Below are positions 50,699 through 61,300 of a DNA stretch of 64,000 nucleotides, one piece after another. Source of the DNA: Didymella arachidicola. Its lineage: Eukaryota > Ascomycota > Dothideomycetes > Pleosporales > Didymellaceae. Positions within the stretch are counted from its first letter, which is position 1; every line of letters starts with the position of its first letter. The stretch is from NCBI GenBank assembly GCA_016630955.3, contig CM049988.1:1426001-1490000 (forward strand). Reading direction: 5' to 3'. The notes below the pieces were generated by a model, which was not told the DNA's origin, searched no databases, and was given only the letters and a program-made list of their open reading frames with translations. A program made the position numbers and the translations under genes.

Positions 50699-52606
50699 AT
50701 GGCACCACCACCTGGGGTAAGTGATCTCCATTTGTTTATTAGGCCGACACCGTGCGTGCATTGATCCGGAACTCTTTCGCCGTTGTTTCGAAAATGAAGC
50801 ACCCTGTAAAGTTTTAAAAGTTGACGATGATGTCATGGCGGGAGTGCTGACAACCATTGCAGAGTCAAGTTGCACCTTTACCCTCGAATCTACCCTTCCG
50901 GCTCGTCAGCAAGACCATAGGGCAAGGCGCCTATGCATCGTTAGTCTGAAACTACCAGCATCGACAAGATACACTGACTTACCTTGAAAAGCATACGCAA
51001 AGCTGTACCTCACGATAAGCCGAAGCCCGTCATTGCGATCAAGTTCATCAATAAGGAACATGCGTTCAAGCAGGGCCGCCTCTCGCCAAAGCAGATCAAG
51101 ATGGAGATAGTCTTGCACCAACACCTCGGCAAACATCAGAACATCGTACACCTCCTCGGCTCCGGCGAAGATGCACTATGGACATGGATAGCAATGGAGC
51201 TAGCGGATGGCGGTGATCTTTTCGACAAGATCGAGGCAGACGAGGGCGTAGGGGAAGACATTGCACACTTCTACTTCTCTCAGCTAATCAACGCTGTTGG
51301 GTATATGCACTCCAAGGGCATTGCGCACCGCGACATCAAGCCTGAGAATGTCTTGTTAAGCGCCGAGGGAGACCTCAAGCTTAGCGACTTCGGGCTCGCA
51401 GCTCTCTTCAAGAAGGATGGCAAAGCGCGGTTATGCAACACTGTATGCGGCTCGCCGCCGTACATTGCTCCCGAGATTGTTAGCGGGAGAAGGAGTAAGA
51501 GGGCAGACATGCTGGATGTTGGCTACCACGCTAACGTCTGCGATATCTGGAGCTGCGGTGTCGTACTGTTCGTCCTGCTGGCCGGTAACACGCCATGGGA
51601 CGAACCTACGATGCGTAGCGAAGAGTTCAAAGAGTATGTTGAGACAAACGGACACACCACAGACGAACTCTGGGAGTCAATTCCCCCGCAGGTCACATCA
51701 TTACTTCGCGGAATGTTGAAGCTCGATTCGGAATCACGATTCACACTCGACGATGTTCGAAGGCATCCTTGGTTCAGAAAGCCGAACAAATACTTATCCC
51801 CAAGCGGCACCAACGCCAATCCCGTCGGTATGGCTACACAGATGCTGTCACAGCTCCGCATCGATTTTGCCCGAGGACCTACACAGTCCCAGAGAGGCTT
51901 TTCCCAAGACGAGGACGCCATGGACATCGACATATCCCCTAAGCGGTCGAGGGCGAATGTAGCAAATGCAGTTCACATGCTGTCCTCCACACAACCCGAA
52001 ACACCAGCAGGCGAGTCTGTTTTCGATTGGGAGCGTCCACCTCGACTAGCTTCTCACGACGGTGTGTCAGCTTCCCAGCCTACAGGCAACAATCAACGCC
52101 CAGTCTACCAGTCGCAGAACATCGGCTCGACCCCAATCATGTCACAGCTTCCACCATCAACACAGGATATGCTGTCTCAGGATCCCGGAATGGCACAGTT
52201 CAGCTCAACACCACAAATTCCTCTTACACTGACTCAGATGGCGAGGAAGTTCGCCGATGTCATGCCTTCGTACTCGCTTGCGCGCTTCATTTCGCCACAT
52301 GCTATGTCTTTCTTAATTCCCCTTATACTCGAGGCTTTGCATCGACTCTGCGTGCCCCCACCGCTTTTCACCGAGAGTCAGATTGCACAATGTGAGCTTG
52401 ATGAGAGTGCCAGCATCAGAGTGAAAATGGCCGATGGCCGGCGGCAGGGCTTGAACGGACACATTGTGATAGAGAAGGCGGTGTATGATGGCACGGCCTA
52501 CTGTGAAGTAAGGTTTGTCAAGGCCAGTGGAGATCCTCTTGAGTGGAGGAGGTTCTTCAAAAATGTCGTAATTTTGGTCGGCGAAGTTGTCTTGAGGCCT
52601 AGCTGA
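50699..52606 (+). CDS. CHK1: DNA-damage checkpoint kinase Chk1
   Basis: Three exons, 50699-50716, 50863-50939 and 50992-52606, encode 569 residues. The introns are 146 bp (GTAAGT...TTGCAG) and 52 bp (GTTAGT...GAAAAG). The tiny first exon gives MAPPPG and the joined start continues PLPSNLPFRLVSKTIGQGAY, a complete glycine loop. Kinase marks: Lys in VIAIKFINKEHAF, HRDIKPENVLL, DFGLAAL, CGSPPYIAPEI and DIWSCGVVLFVLLAGNTPWD. After the kinase domain (about 15-310) comes a Ser/Gln-rich linker with many SQ/TQ sites, then a C-terminal KA1-like domain (about 430-569). Family knowledge: Chk1 is phosphorylated at SQ/TQ by the ATR-type kinase and stops the cell cycle in the nucleus after DNA damage. Confidence 0.95.
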
Positions 52607-53728
52607 AACCTGACTTCGATTAGATGCTAATGATAATGACATATACGAGATTAGTCAAGACAAGTCTTATATCGCACATCGTAGTGTTGTCGCAGAAAGG
52701 AAGCAAGATGTTGCTTCGCTGTTCGCTTAGTGCGGACACAATCGATGCGCCTTATTTGTTATGCACGTCGTGCTCTCGTTGCGACACCCTGTATGATAAC
52801 CACGAACAATATCCCAAAGCCACATGAGGGCTAGTCATAACTTTTCTTCGTTTGGCAAGATTACTGTACAATGAGTATCTTTGCCCATCTATCGTGCGTG
52901 CATACTCTGCTACCTTGAACGCTTGTTATCTTCAGCTCGCTCTTCTCACGGTAGTGTATTAGGCTGGTGGCTTAGATTCCAGGGCCCGTACGAGGTGGGT
53001 ATTTTATCATATCAAAAGCATTATGATGGAGATTGATGGGCCTCTTTGCTTTCCGTTTAATGCGCGCATTTCCTGAATCACGTGAAGATATATGCTTTTA
53101 ATGAGGAAGGCCTTACAGCCGGCATCCAGCTTGCGCTGAGACGAAATCTGTGTTCATTGGATATCCCGCCCATCGAACCACCGCCCTGGTTCATGGATAA
53201 TTACGTGCAACACGAAGTATAGCTCCATGCTGCCCAATGTCCCAGACCTCTCATCGTCGTTCGCCAAATTACCTAAGCTCGGCAGCAGAAAGACAGCAGC
53301 ATCTTGCAAAACACGACCATCCCCAACACCAGTAGAAATATTGGGTGGCTATTGACGCGAGTCACGAAAACACTAACCATCAATCGACTACCTCGCTAAA
53401 GCAATACTACCTAATTCACCTTCTTCGGGCGACGGTCTTCTATCTACGTGAAAAAGAATGAGGAAAGAACGGCTCTGCTAGCGCCGAACTTGGGTAATGG
53501 AAGGAACAGTTCTGCCAGCACTGAACCTTGATGGATTCTTACGCGTTGCCTGCGGGATTCTGACGTGGTTGCCTACGGACCGTTTTTAGTTGACGGACAA
53601 CTTTCGAGAGGTAGCGAGAGAGTGCGATGGCCAGTATCGAGAGGAAGAGAAGGACGTATGGCGGGCGTCCGATAGTGGGAATCGAGTTCAAACACTCTGG
53701 AGAGAAAACTACGAGCGCACGGCGACGC
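52607..53728. other. 1.1 kb without a supported gene
   Basis: A 71-codon minus frame (53539-53754) starting GTG carries a hydrophobic segment (YVLLFLSILAIALSRYLS), but it overlaps the end of the next gene and has no ATG. No other signal was seen. Confidence 0.5.
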
Positions 53729-54373
53729 TCAGAAGCTGCTATAGCCACTGTCACGGCGTGAACTACGCTCGTTCATGTTGAATAAATTCAGTGCGGCTTG
53801 CGAGAACTGGATGGTTCCTGTCCAGAGCTGGAGATATTTGAACTCGATTGTGAACTCAGTGCCAGGAGAGCAATTGACGAAGGTATTGTCTACCTTCGCG
53901 AACTTCCCCGACTCTAAGGTGGTTTCGTCGGCTACCACGAAGTAGTGGTGCTGGTACGCCTTCTTAGCGTTGATGCCCTGACCCCCAAAGCTTGTGCAAA
54001 GCCGGAACGTGACGAGCTGCTCCCCCCAAAGGCCCTTGCTCTCACCGGTGATGACGACTGGGTGGTTCCATGGTTGACCATGGAGATCCAGCTGCTGGTG
54101 AGCGCGGCTGGATACCGGAACCTCGGACTTCTCCGGGAGCTTGACCACCCGGCCGATGATGCACTCGGGAGCTGGAGGCGGACCTTGGAGAGGGGCACCA
54201 GTTCGCCAATTGGCAGCATCCAGCCCTCGAGAGTGTGGTGAGGAGCTGCTGGGGCGAGGAGGAATGGGCGTCATTGAAGTGCGACCCCAGATAGTAGGAG
54301 AGGTGGTCGCACGGCGACGAGGGTTGGAGAGGAGTGGAGAGACAAATGGCAGAGCCATCTGGTAGGAAGCCAT
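53729..54373 (-). CDS. Protein of unknown function, 214 residues
   Basis: A single open frame from the ATG 54373-54371. A longer frame reaches 54394 without an ATG. I do not recognise the family. The N-terminal 60 residues are Ser/Pro/Arg-rich and disordered-looking. From about 65 the sequence looks folded and beta-rich: ECIIGRVVKLPEKSEVPVSS, WNHPVVITGESKGLWGEQLV, AYQHHYFVVADETTLESGKF, then FVNCSPGTEFTIEFKYLQLW. The tail ends RRDSGYSSF. There is no signal peptide or membrane segment. Codon choice and the continuous, protein-like frame support a real gene. No neighbour suggests a pathway. Confidence 0.7.
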   Translation of the reverse strand: MASYQMALPFVSPLLSNPRRRATTSPTIWGRTSMTPIPPRPSSSSPHSRGLDAANWRTGAPLQGPPPAPECIIGRVVKLPEKSEVPVSSRAHQQLDLHGQPWNHPVVITGESKGLWGEQLVTFRLCTSFGGQGINAKKAYQHHYFVVADETTLESGKFAKVDNTFVNCSPGTEFTIEFKYLQLWTGTIQFSQAALNLFNMNERSSRRDSGYSSF

Positions 54374-55554
54374 CTTACTAGCAGGTATTAGCACGGAGTC
54401 AAGGTAATGAGAAACACCCTAGGAAAATACCAAGAGTGGTCTGAAAGATGTTGACAGTAATTGAAGATAGCTCTTGAAACTGGTATCAACGGTGATAAAA
54501 AGTCGATAGCGGGTGGTATTGTGAGACGCAAGGAAAGAATTTAGAAGTCAGACTGAAACTTGCTTTTAAAGACCTGGAGGTCCGACAGGAACCCTTTGCA
54601 ATTGTGCATTGAGCACCGACTTCGGCTCAACCAATGTTGAAGTCTTGCTTGAGAATCTTCCGATGGGAGTCCCATGGGACCTCAGTAAGGGGCATGAGCC
54701 CGTTAAAATCATTGGAAACCAAGAAAGGAGTCCATAGAAGAAAGAACCTCTATAGAAACATTCAGATACCATGGTTCAGGATGCAGTAATTTCAAGGCAG
54801 CGGTATCAACGGCTGAGGTCGAATAGGCGGGGACAAGGCGCAAATTGCAACAGCAAAGTTGGAAGTGACGGTGTTGCAACACCTCAAGATCTGTATCGCT
54901 CTTCATACAGTATCTGAACCACTCCATCATACCACGGTAGATACAGTATTTCTGCGTTATCGCTTCTATCTATCACGACTATGTCTGATGTCGACACACG
55001 TCTGCCAGCCGTACCATGTTGTGTCAACAGCGCAATTGCTATGTGGTCGCCTGTCCTCCAGAGCGGGCCCTCGATGAAGCAAAAACATATTTATGTGCGC
55101 ATAGAAACACGGTTACCAAGCCCAGGTACCATTCGTAGCATTCTACAATGTAAACCTCAGCTGAAATATTGATGCCTCCTCTCGCAGCACGCTCGACGCT
55201 CAGATATAGCCGGGATCCGGGAGGTCGATATATGTACGTCAACTGTAAGCTGTACTGTGGTTGACTCAAGGTTCCAACCACAGTTGTCATTTCCCCAACG
55301 ACATTCACAGACACTTACGGACTCGCCAACCACGAAACCCAGGCGCAGCGTACCAGAACCAGAAATTCCATGCGTACGCGGCTTCTCGATCTTGCAGACG
55401 CTGAATTTATAAGTACCACTAAGTGAGCCAGATAATTGTCTTATCTCCCCAGTCTCAATTTGTCAGGTACAGGTAAATATGCATATGTCCATTGTGTTGT
55501 GGTGTTATGCATCTCTGCAGACAAGCGAAGCGCTGCAGAGCAAACTAGACTAAT
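54374..55554. other. 1.2 kb without a supported gene
   Basis: Short frames only. The promoter of the 53729-54373 gene should lie at its left end. Nothing else was recognised. Confidence 0.5.
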
Positions 55555-56193
55555 TCACCTGCTCTGCAAGCTAGAGAAATATAGAGACAGGTATCCTGCG
55601 ACACGAAGGCATTCACACACACAATTCTGATAAATTCGATGACTCATGACACTGTCATTTTGTAGACGTTTGTGTTGCTGCATGGCTGTGCTGATGTGAG
55701 GAACACGATGCTTGTTGCTTTGATGCGAATGTGAGTCCTTGTTGCTGCTCAGTATGTACCTCTGGTAGCAACAGTAAGACCCTGCAAAGCTTGAACATGT
55801 CACAAAGGCTAGCTTAAAAATCTCTAGTGACGTTATTGTCACCTCTGTTCTTATGTTACGAAGACAGGCGTAGCGCCAATCCAGATCCTTCCAAAGGACA
55901 AGGTGGTTTGCTTCTGCGAATTTCGATCCATTCAGAATTGTTTGCACCAATATCCACACCAGAAGGCATGAAAGAAGATGGAAGAATGTGGCAAGTGCCG
56001 GAAAGCTGGCCAGAATTATCGATGCTTGCTTCACACTGAGACAGTTCTCATTTAAGGCTATAAGACCAACCGTCAGAACATCTCCCTTGCTCACCATTGC
56101 CACTAAGCGCCTGAAACTACAACTGCTAGCCTTACAGAACGATCTATCGATGTCTTCCTCCTTACTGAACAACGCAATGCGTGGCGACATCAT
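55555..56193 (-). CDS. Candidate membrane protein, weak
   Basis: An ATG-started frame of 212 codons in DNA with moderate AT content. It predicts two or more hydrophobic segments (ASIILASFPALATFFHLLSC, LLVWILVQTIL) and a Cys/His-rich tail, but no known domain. Its first 44 bases overlap, antisense, the start of the next gene on the plus strand. A frame of this length could arise by chance in a window this size, so I keep it as a candidate only. Confidence 0.25.
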   Translation of the reverse strand: MMSPRIALFSKEEDIDRSFCKASSCSFRRLVAMVSKGDVLTVGLIALNENCLSVKQASIILASFPALATFFHLLSCLLVWILVQTILNGSKFAEANHLVLWKDLDWRYACLRNIRTEVTITSLEIFKLAFVTCSSFAGSYCCYQRYILSSNKDSHSHQSNKHRVPHISTAMQQHKRLQNDSVMSHRIYQNCVCECLRVAGYLSLYFSSLQSR

Positions 56194-56833
56194 GGATGAG
56201 CCAACCGCACCGGCTTTCCGCTCTGAGACCCCGACCTACAACGATGTGCACGATGACCCGCGTTGGGACAATACCGCCAACGCTCCTGTCTTCCGCAATC
56301 ACGCTAACGACACGAACGACAGAATGATGCGCGCCCCTAACGCTCCTAACACACCAGCAGTCGAACCCTGCTTCTTCCCCGGGCACATCTGTGTAGACTA
56401 CCGCGACAGCTTCACCGCCATGTTACCTCTCCAGATCCTACCTGCGCAGCACTACGGCACGCACTGGACCGCCGAGAACCTATCATGGGAGACCTTCGTC
56501 GGACTGACCGAGCAGAAGCTCGATACCACGCTGGAGAACAAGCTGTTGTTGGCTTATGTCGGGCAGCCTCAGCTTATGAATATCAGAGGGTCGAGAGACT
56601 GGTATGTGGCATTGCAGATGTGCCACGATATAGGGCTGAATAGATGTGTTTTTTGCTTGCTGGAAGGAACAGTTGCCGTTGAACCTGAGTCTGAGCCGCA
56701 GGCTGTGCAACAGGTGCAGGAGCGAGGATGGGGTGGAGCCGTGGTTGCTGTCGGTACGGTTGGAGCAGTCACTGCGGCTGCTGTTGCTGGCGCGGTGCAG
56801 ATGGGCTTTCTCCATGGTTTCTTTTTTGGATGA
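56150..56833 (+). CDS. Protein of unknown function with C-terminal hydrophobic tail
   Basis: 227 residues from the ATG at 56150; the frame also contains an ATG at 55988 that I judge less likely. I do not recognise the family. The N-terminal third is Asn/Asp/Pro-rich (NDTNDRMMRAPNAPNTPAVE) and disordered-looking. The middle looks folded (CFFPGHICVDYRDSFTAMLP, HWTAENLSWETFVGLTEQKL, GSRDWYVALQMCHDIGLNRC). The end is a Gly/Ala/Val segment (GAVVAVGTVGAVTAAAVAGA) followed by a short FLHGFFFG tail, consistent with a tail anchor. The gene stands alone between two gene-free stretches. Confidence 0.65.
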   Translation: MSSSLLNNAMRGDIMDEPTAPAFRSETPTYNDVHDDPRWDNTANAPVFRNHANDTNDRMMRAPNAPNTPAVEPCFFPGHICVDYRDSFTAMLPLQILPAQHYGTHWTAENLSWETFVGLTEQKLDTTLENKLLLAYVGQPQLMNIRGSRDWYVALQMCHDIGLNRCVFCLLEGTVAVEPESEPQAVQQVQERGWGGAVVAVGTVGAVTAAAVAGAVQMGFLHGFFFG

Positions 56834-57947
56834 GCGAGGGATCATGGTGAGTGAATGCTGGGTGCGGTTATGACTCCTCATTATGGAGAGAAATGCAACG
56901 ATCATTTGGATTTGGCAAATTCGCTCTATCGCAGAGAAGCTGAGCAGACGGAATGACTGGCCGACAGATCATTTCAGAAAGGCGTCTGAGGGATTGTTGC
57001 GTAAACAAGTAAACAGTGAAAGATGCTACAGCTTCCGCGTACGCAGCCTTTTTACGTGCAACACGGGCGTGCCTGCAAAATATGAAGTGCAAATGGAGAG
57101 CTCATCCACCGGCACAGCCACCACTTTCCACACTCCACCACAATTCGCCCACTGCATACCCAAACTAACCGCTTCATTCAACATGTCGTAGCACTAACGT
57201 CCAATCAACTTCGGTGAGAACAAGATGGCCATGAGCGTACAGGGCGATACTGGTCTCCTGTCCGAGGTTATGGTAATAACGCGATTGTGGCAACCATTAG
57301 AATTGCCGACGAATGTTCACCACGATTCAAGTCTGTCATAGACCTTGTCAACAACCACCCTCTGCTACATCGCGGCACCCCTTAGCAAGCGCAAAACCTA
57401 TCTTCGGAACAGTTTTGCGACAAAATCTAGAAGCAGCCGGGTGCGCGAGTCACCAATAATCATACAATGGCCGAAGTCGACTTGCCCAAGATGATGGAGA
57501 TAAAGGACGCAAAGGACTGACGTTTGGGGCTTAAAATGATGTATTAGATGAGATTCAGACGGCATGATTTCGTCTTGTTGGACAAGACCGATGTCGTATT
57601 CCAAGTCAGGGCCTCGTGGCTGTGGTTAAATCGCGGCCACGCTTTTGGTGGTAACCGTGGCTATCATCTACGCTTGGGTGTCGAAGCTGGATCCGTTCGC
57701 TCGCTGAGGTATATCCAAAAGATGTGGCGTCGGTGGTCTGGTGACAAGGAAAAGATATGTTGTCGAAGGGTACTAATGGGTTGCAATTTGGTTCGTGAAG
57801 GTTCTCTTCCTGGCATGATCGTTCGGGTGGCATTTTGTACACACGACGTCTTTTCCATCAAAGTAGGCCGAGCTAATCAATGGTTCCTTAACGATGTGAT
57901 TGTACGATCACTTTGGTTTTGTCTCGGTTTGTTGATCTGAAACACAA
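56834..57947. other. 1.1 kb without a supported gene
   Basis: A 130-codon plus frame (57548-57940) and minus shadows overlap and have no recognisable features. This region holds the 3' ends of both neighbouring convergent genes. Confidence 0.5.
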
Positions 57948-59078
57948 TCATATTCTTCTGACAGCCGCTTTCGCCTTCGTGGTTGGCGGCATCTGTAGCG
58001 GTCTCTTGCAGGCCGTGAAATCCGCAGGCGCTGGATACTTCCAATCGAGCCACTTATTCCAGACCATTACTGACGTCGTGCTTCCGGCCCAGTAAAGCAT
58101 CAGACCAGCAGGCAGATTCTGGCATAGCGGGCCGATCAGCAAGGAGACGCCGAGAAGCACTCTGCGAATAGCGTTCGGCCAGTTCTTGTCGCTCGTAGGC
58201 GCGTTTTTGCTGAAGTAGATATTCGAGAACATAAGACCCGAGACGATGAATGGCAGGAACGGGTCAGGCGTAATCAAATTAGGGAACCATAGCATGCCCT
58301 CTGTCGCAAGAGTGGTCTCGAAGAAGGGATTCGAAGCCAGAGTAGACAGGCTATCGAAAGTGTCGGCGACGGTCTTATCGTTGAGTGCGCTGGCGATCGA
58401 GAGAGCCTCGGGCGCTGCGAGTGCGTTTGAAGCTTCCAAGGCACCGCTTGTTGCCCCTGCATTTGTCGCAGCCTCGCTGCCGCCCGTCACCCAGTCTTTC
58501 ATGCCCCTGAAAGACGAAGCAGTCAGAGCCAGAAGTCCGTCTCTTGCACCGCACATCTTTCTGATGACCTCAGCCATGGTAAAGAAGATGGGTATCTGAA
58601 TCAAGGTCCATCCGATCTGGCCCTTGAGCGTGACCTTCCAGCGGCTGTCCAGCTCATTGACCGTTTGCTTGACTCCTGCCATGGTCCTGGCCTGGGCCTC
58701 TTTTGGCGATCGAGCTCCACCCTGCTTATGCATCTCTTTGAGAACCTCGTCACGCTTCGTGCGTGCAAGTGCCTGGCGAAGCGGTTGCAGGCCAATGTAG
58801 CGTGCCATGAGCGAGCGTGCCCATGTTCCGAAGCTGGTGACGAGTGCCGCTCGGAGAAGGAAGGCCGAGAGCGGGATGGCGGCATACCACGGAACTTGAG
58901 TGTGGATCAAGCTCATCATCTCGTGTGGCAGGTAGAGGATGGCATCAAGGCCGGCAGCTTGTCGCGGTGCCGATGCATGGAAGAGGCGTGACGGTGGACG
59001 AACACTTGATACGCGGGTCGAAGCATTGCTTCTCGAGAGCAATTGGCGCGCTGGCCGCCGCAGCAGCCTCGATGCCAT
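57948..59078 (-). CDS. COX18: Mitochondrial inner-membrane insertase Cox18 (Oxa1/YidC family)
   Basis: A single exon of 376 residues from the ATG 59078-59076. The frame continues upstream without a better start. The first 45 residues form an Arg/Ser-rich mitochondrial presequence (MASRLLRRPARQLLSRSNAS). The Oxa1/YidC core follows: HTQVPWYAAIPLSAFLLRAA, an amphipathic loop with RSPKEAQARTMAGVKQTVNE, then GQIGWTLIQIPIFFTMAEVI and late segments (LPFIVSGLMFSNIYFS, CQNLPAGLMLYWAGSTTSVM). The end, NKWLDWKYPAPADFTACKRP, is typical of Cox18 rather than Oxa1, which has a long coiled-coil ribosome-binding tail missing here. Cox18 translocates the C-terminal domain of Cox2 across the inner membrane. It is divergent from ALG11 with 174 bp between the starts. 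Confidence 0.9.
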   Translation of the reverse strand: MASRLLRRPARQLLSRSNASTRVSSVRPPSRLFHASAPRQAAGLDAILYLPHEMMSLIHTQVPWYAAIPLSAFLLRAALVTSFGTWARSLMARYIGLQPLRQALARTKRDEVLKEMHKQGGARSPKEAQARTMAGVKQTVNELDSRWKVTLKGQIGWTLIQIPIFFTMAEVIRKMCGARDGLLALTASSFRGMKDWVTGGSEAATNAGATSGALEASNALAAPEALSIASALNDKTVADTFDSLSTLASNPFFETTLATEGMLWFPNLITPDPFLPFIVSGLMFSNIYFSKNAPTSDKNWPNAIRRVLLGVSLLIGPLCQNLPAGLMLYWAGSTTSVMVWNKWLDWKYPAPADFTACKRPLQMPPTTKAKAAVRRI

Positions 59079-59252
59079 GGTGGTGGTGCTGCTTTCGGGA
59101 GCTCTTCGCGCCTTCGAAGTTTGGCCGCGGGAGTGCGCACGAGCTCCAGGGTCCACCGGCGCGTCATCCCACTGTCGTATTCGTGTCCATCTTCCTTGTG
59201 TGCCGCTCTGCTTCCTTTCTGTACTGCGACACAGGAGGTTGAGCTGCTCGCC
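59079..59252. promoter_or_regulatory. Compact divergent promoter, COX18 / ALG11
   Basis: Only 174 bp separate the two start codons, so both core promoters must overlap or be very short. No TATA box is seen on either strand. Confidence 0.65.
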
Positions 59253-60969
59253 ATGGCTCTTCTCTTTGTCTTCCTCTCGTTGCTGATTTCTCTCCTTGTG
59301 TCAGTCATATTGTTACCTACAATAGTGCGCTTCCTCGGGCAACAGGTGGGACATCACTTGCGCCGGTCGTGCCGTACGAGACGAGAGCTGCTACTGGCAC
59401 GAGTAGCGAACGAGTCGAAGAAAAACGGAGCTGAGGTCGAGGAATGGGAAGACATCACGTCTGTGGCTGAAAGCCTCCGAGCAGGCAACAAGTCAGACAA
59501 GCAGTGGGAGGGCATCGCTGGCTTCTTCCATCCATTCTGGTACGGGCCCCCTCTGTGGGTCTATCTGCACCTACTGACTGTCCCTCCAGTAATGCTGGCG
59601 GCGGCGGCGAACGAGTCCTGTGGGCGGCTATTCGAGCCACACAGAAGCGCTGGCCCAAGGCTACCTGTGTTGTCTATACCGGCGACCACGATGTCGACAA
59701 AGCTGCAATCCTCAAGCGTGTCAAGACACGCTTCAACATCCACCTTCACCCACCGACAGTGCACTTCCTCTATCTCACGACACGCCATTGGGTCCTCGCC
59801 AGCACGTGGCCGCGATTTACACTAATGGGTCAGTCGCTAGGCTCGATAGTGCTGGCCTACGATGCGTTCTCTCTACTCGTACCGGATATTTTCATCGATA
59901 CCATGGGCTATGCCTTCGCCCTTGCTCTATCCTCGCTTTTTTTTCCTGACGTACCGACCGGCGCATACGTCCACTACCCAACCATCTCCACCGACATGCT
60001 GGATTCTTTACAAGCTGGAGGGCAGGGCGTCAACGCTGGTGCAGGGAAAGGCTACCGTGGTGCTGCTAAGCAGAGTTACTGGCAACTATTCGCACGACTA
60101 TACAGCAAAGTTGGTAGCACCATTGATGTTGTGATGACGAACTCGACTTGGACCCAGGGACATGTCAGCTCACTCTGGGGCCCGTCCCGCAACAAGTGTA
60201 ACGGCACTAGCGAGAACGACATCGACGTTGTCTTTCCACCCGTCGCCGTCGAGGAGGTCACTGAGGCAGTCGAGGTCTCACAGGCTAGTGAGAAGAAGCG
60301 CGGACCATACCTGCTTTATATTGCACAGTTTCGACCGGAGAAGAACCACGAGCTCATCCTGGAAGCTTTCGCGAAGTTCTTACACTCGAATCCCAAGCTT
60401 CCAGCATATCCCAGTGAGAAGCCTCGACTCATCCTTATAGGCTCAGTACGCGACTCGATTGACGAGAAGAGTGTCTACAAGTTGCGGTTGCTTGCTCACG
60501 AACTTCATATGAAGGAGAATGTAGAGTTTCTCTGCGAAGCACCGTGGCCGCAGATGCTGGAGTGGATGGGTAAAGCCAGTGTGGGTGTGAATGGCATGTG
60601 GAACGAGCACTTTGGCATAGGCGTTGTCGAATACCAGGCCGCGGGTTTAGTCTCGGTCGTCAACAACTCAGGAGGGCCAAAAATTGACATCGTTGTCGAT
60701 ATCGACGGAAAGCCCACTGGTCAGTCTCTTTTCTGTCTACTCTCATCTCGAAGTGTGAGCTGATGGATATAGGTTTCCACGCCACCACCGCGGACGAATA
60801 TGCAGAAGGATTCCACAAAGCGCTGACACTGTCGTCTGAGGAGACCTTAGCCATGAGACTACGAGCAAGGAGATCTGCAGAGCGATTTACCGATCGAGTG
60901 TTCGCAGAGAGCTGGTTGAGAAATATGGATAAGCTGGTGAGGTTGCAGATTGATCGCACGAAGAAGTAA
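59253..60969 (+). CDS. ALG11: ALG11, GDP-mannose:Man3GlcNAc2-PP-dolichol alpha-1,2-mannosyltransferase
   Basis: Three exons, 59253-59539, 59590-60719 and 60773-60969, encode 537 residues (yeast about 548). The introns are 50 bp (GTACGG...CTCCAG) and 53 bp (GTCAGT...ATATAG). It adds the fourth and fifth mannose to the lipid-linked oligosaccharide on the cytosolic face of the ER. An N-terminal membrane anchor (LLFVFLSLLISLLVSVILLP) is followed by FFHPFW-CNAGGGGERVLW, where the glycine-rich loop is created by the first splice. The GT4 C-terminal domain shows LLYIAQFRPEKNHELILEAF and the glutamate motif NEHFGIGVVEYQAAGLVSVV. YVHYPTISTDML is a family signature. Together with ERG19 upstream (dolichol supply) it points to N-glycosylation, but the genes are not clustered. 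Confidence 0.96.
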
Positions 60970-61300
60970 ATGCCTCGGAGGGCAGCGAAAAATTGGAGTT
61001 CGGGGCGTGCTTGCATAGACTACTTGATACCATCAGCATCGGGCGGCGTGAATATTCTTCGCTTGATTATCGATCTCTCGCGCTGCAGCAAACTTGGACA
61101 TGCCTGTCTTCTGTCGGTCCAGCAACGCAAGTATACTGCCAAATATGTCTCTCCTCCCTTTTACTTGCCCTTTCACTTATTCTTTACGCTCACATCATCC
61201 CACTGCAGTCACTACGCTCAATTACCAAAAGGCACAAAGCTTGACCTGCTTCACACAAGGCCTCTGTCTTCTTCAACAGCTTAATTTACCGGATGCTATC

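Noticed and set aside
57548..57940. 130-codon plus frame downstream of COX18
   Set aside because: It has no domain or splice pattern and lies in the 3' region of a convergent gene.
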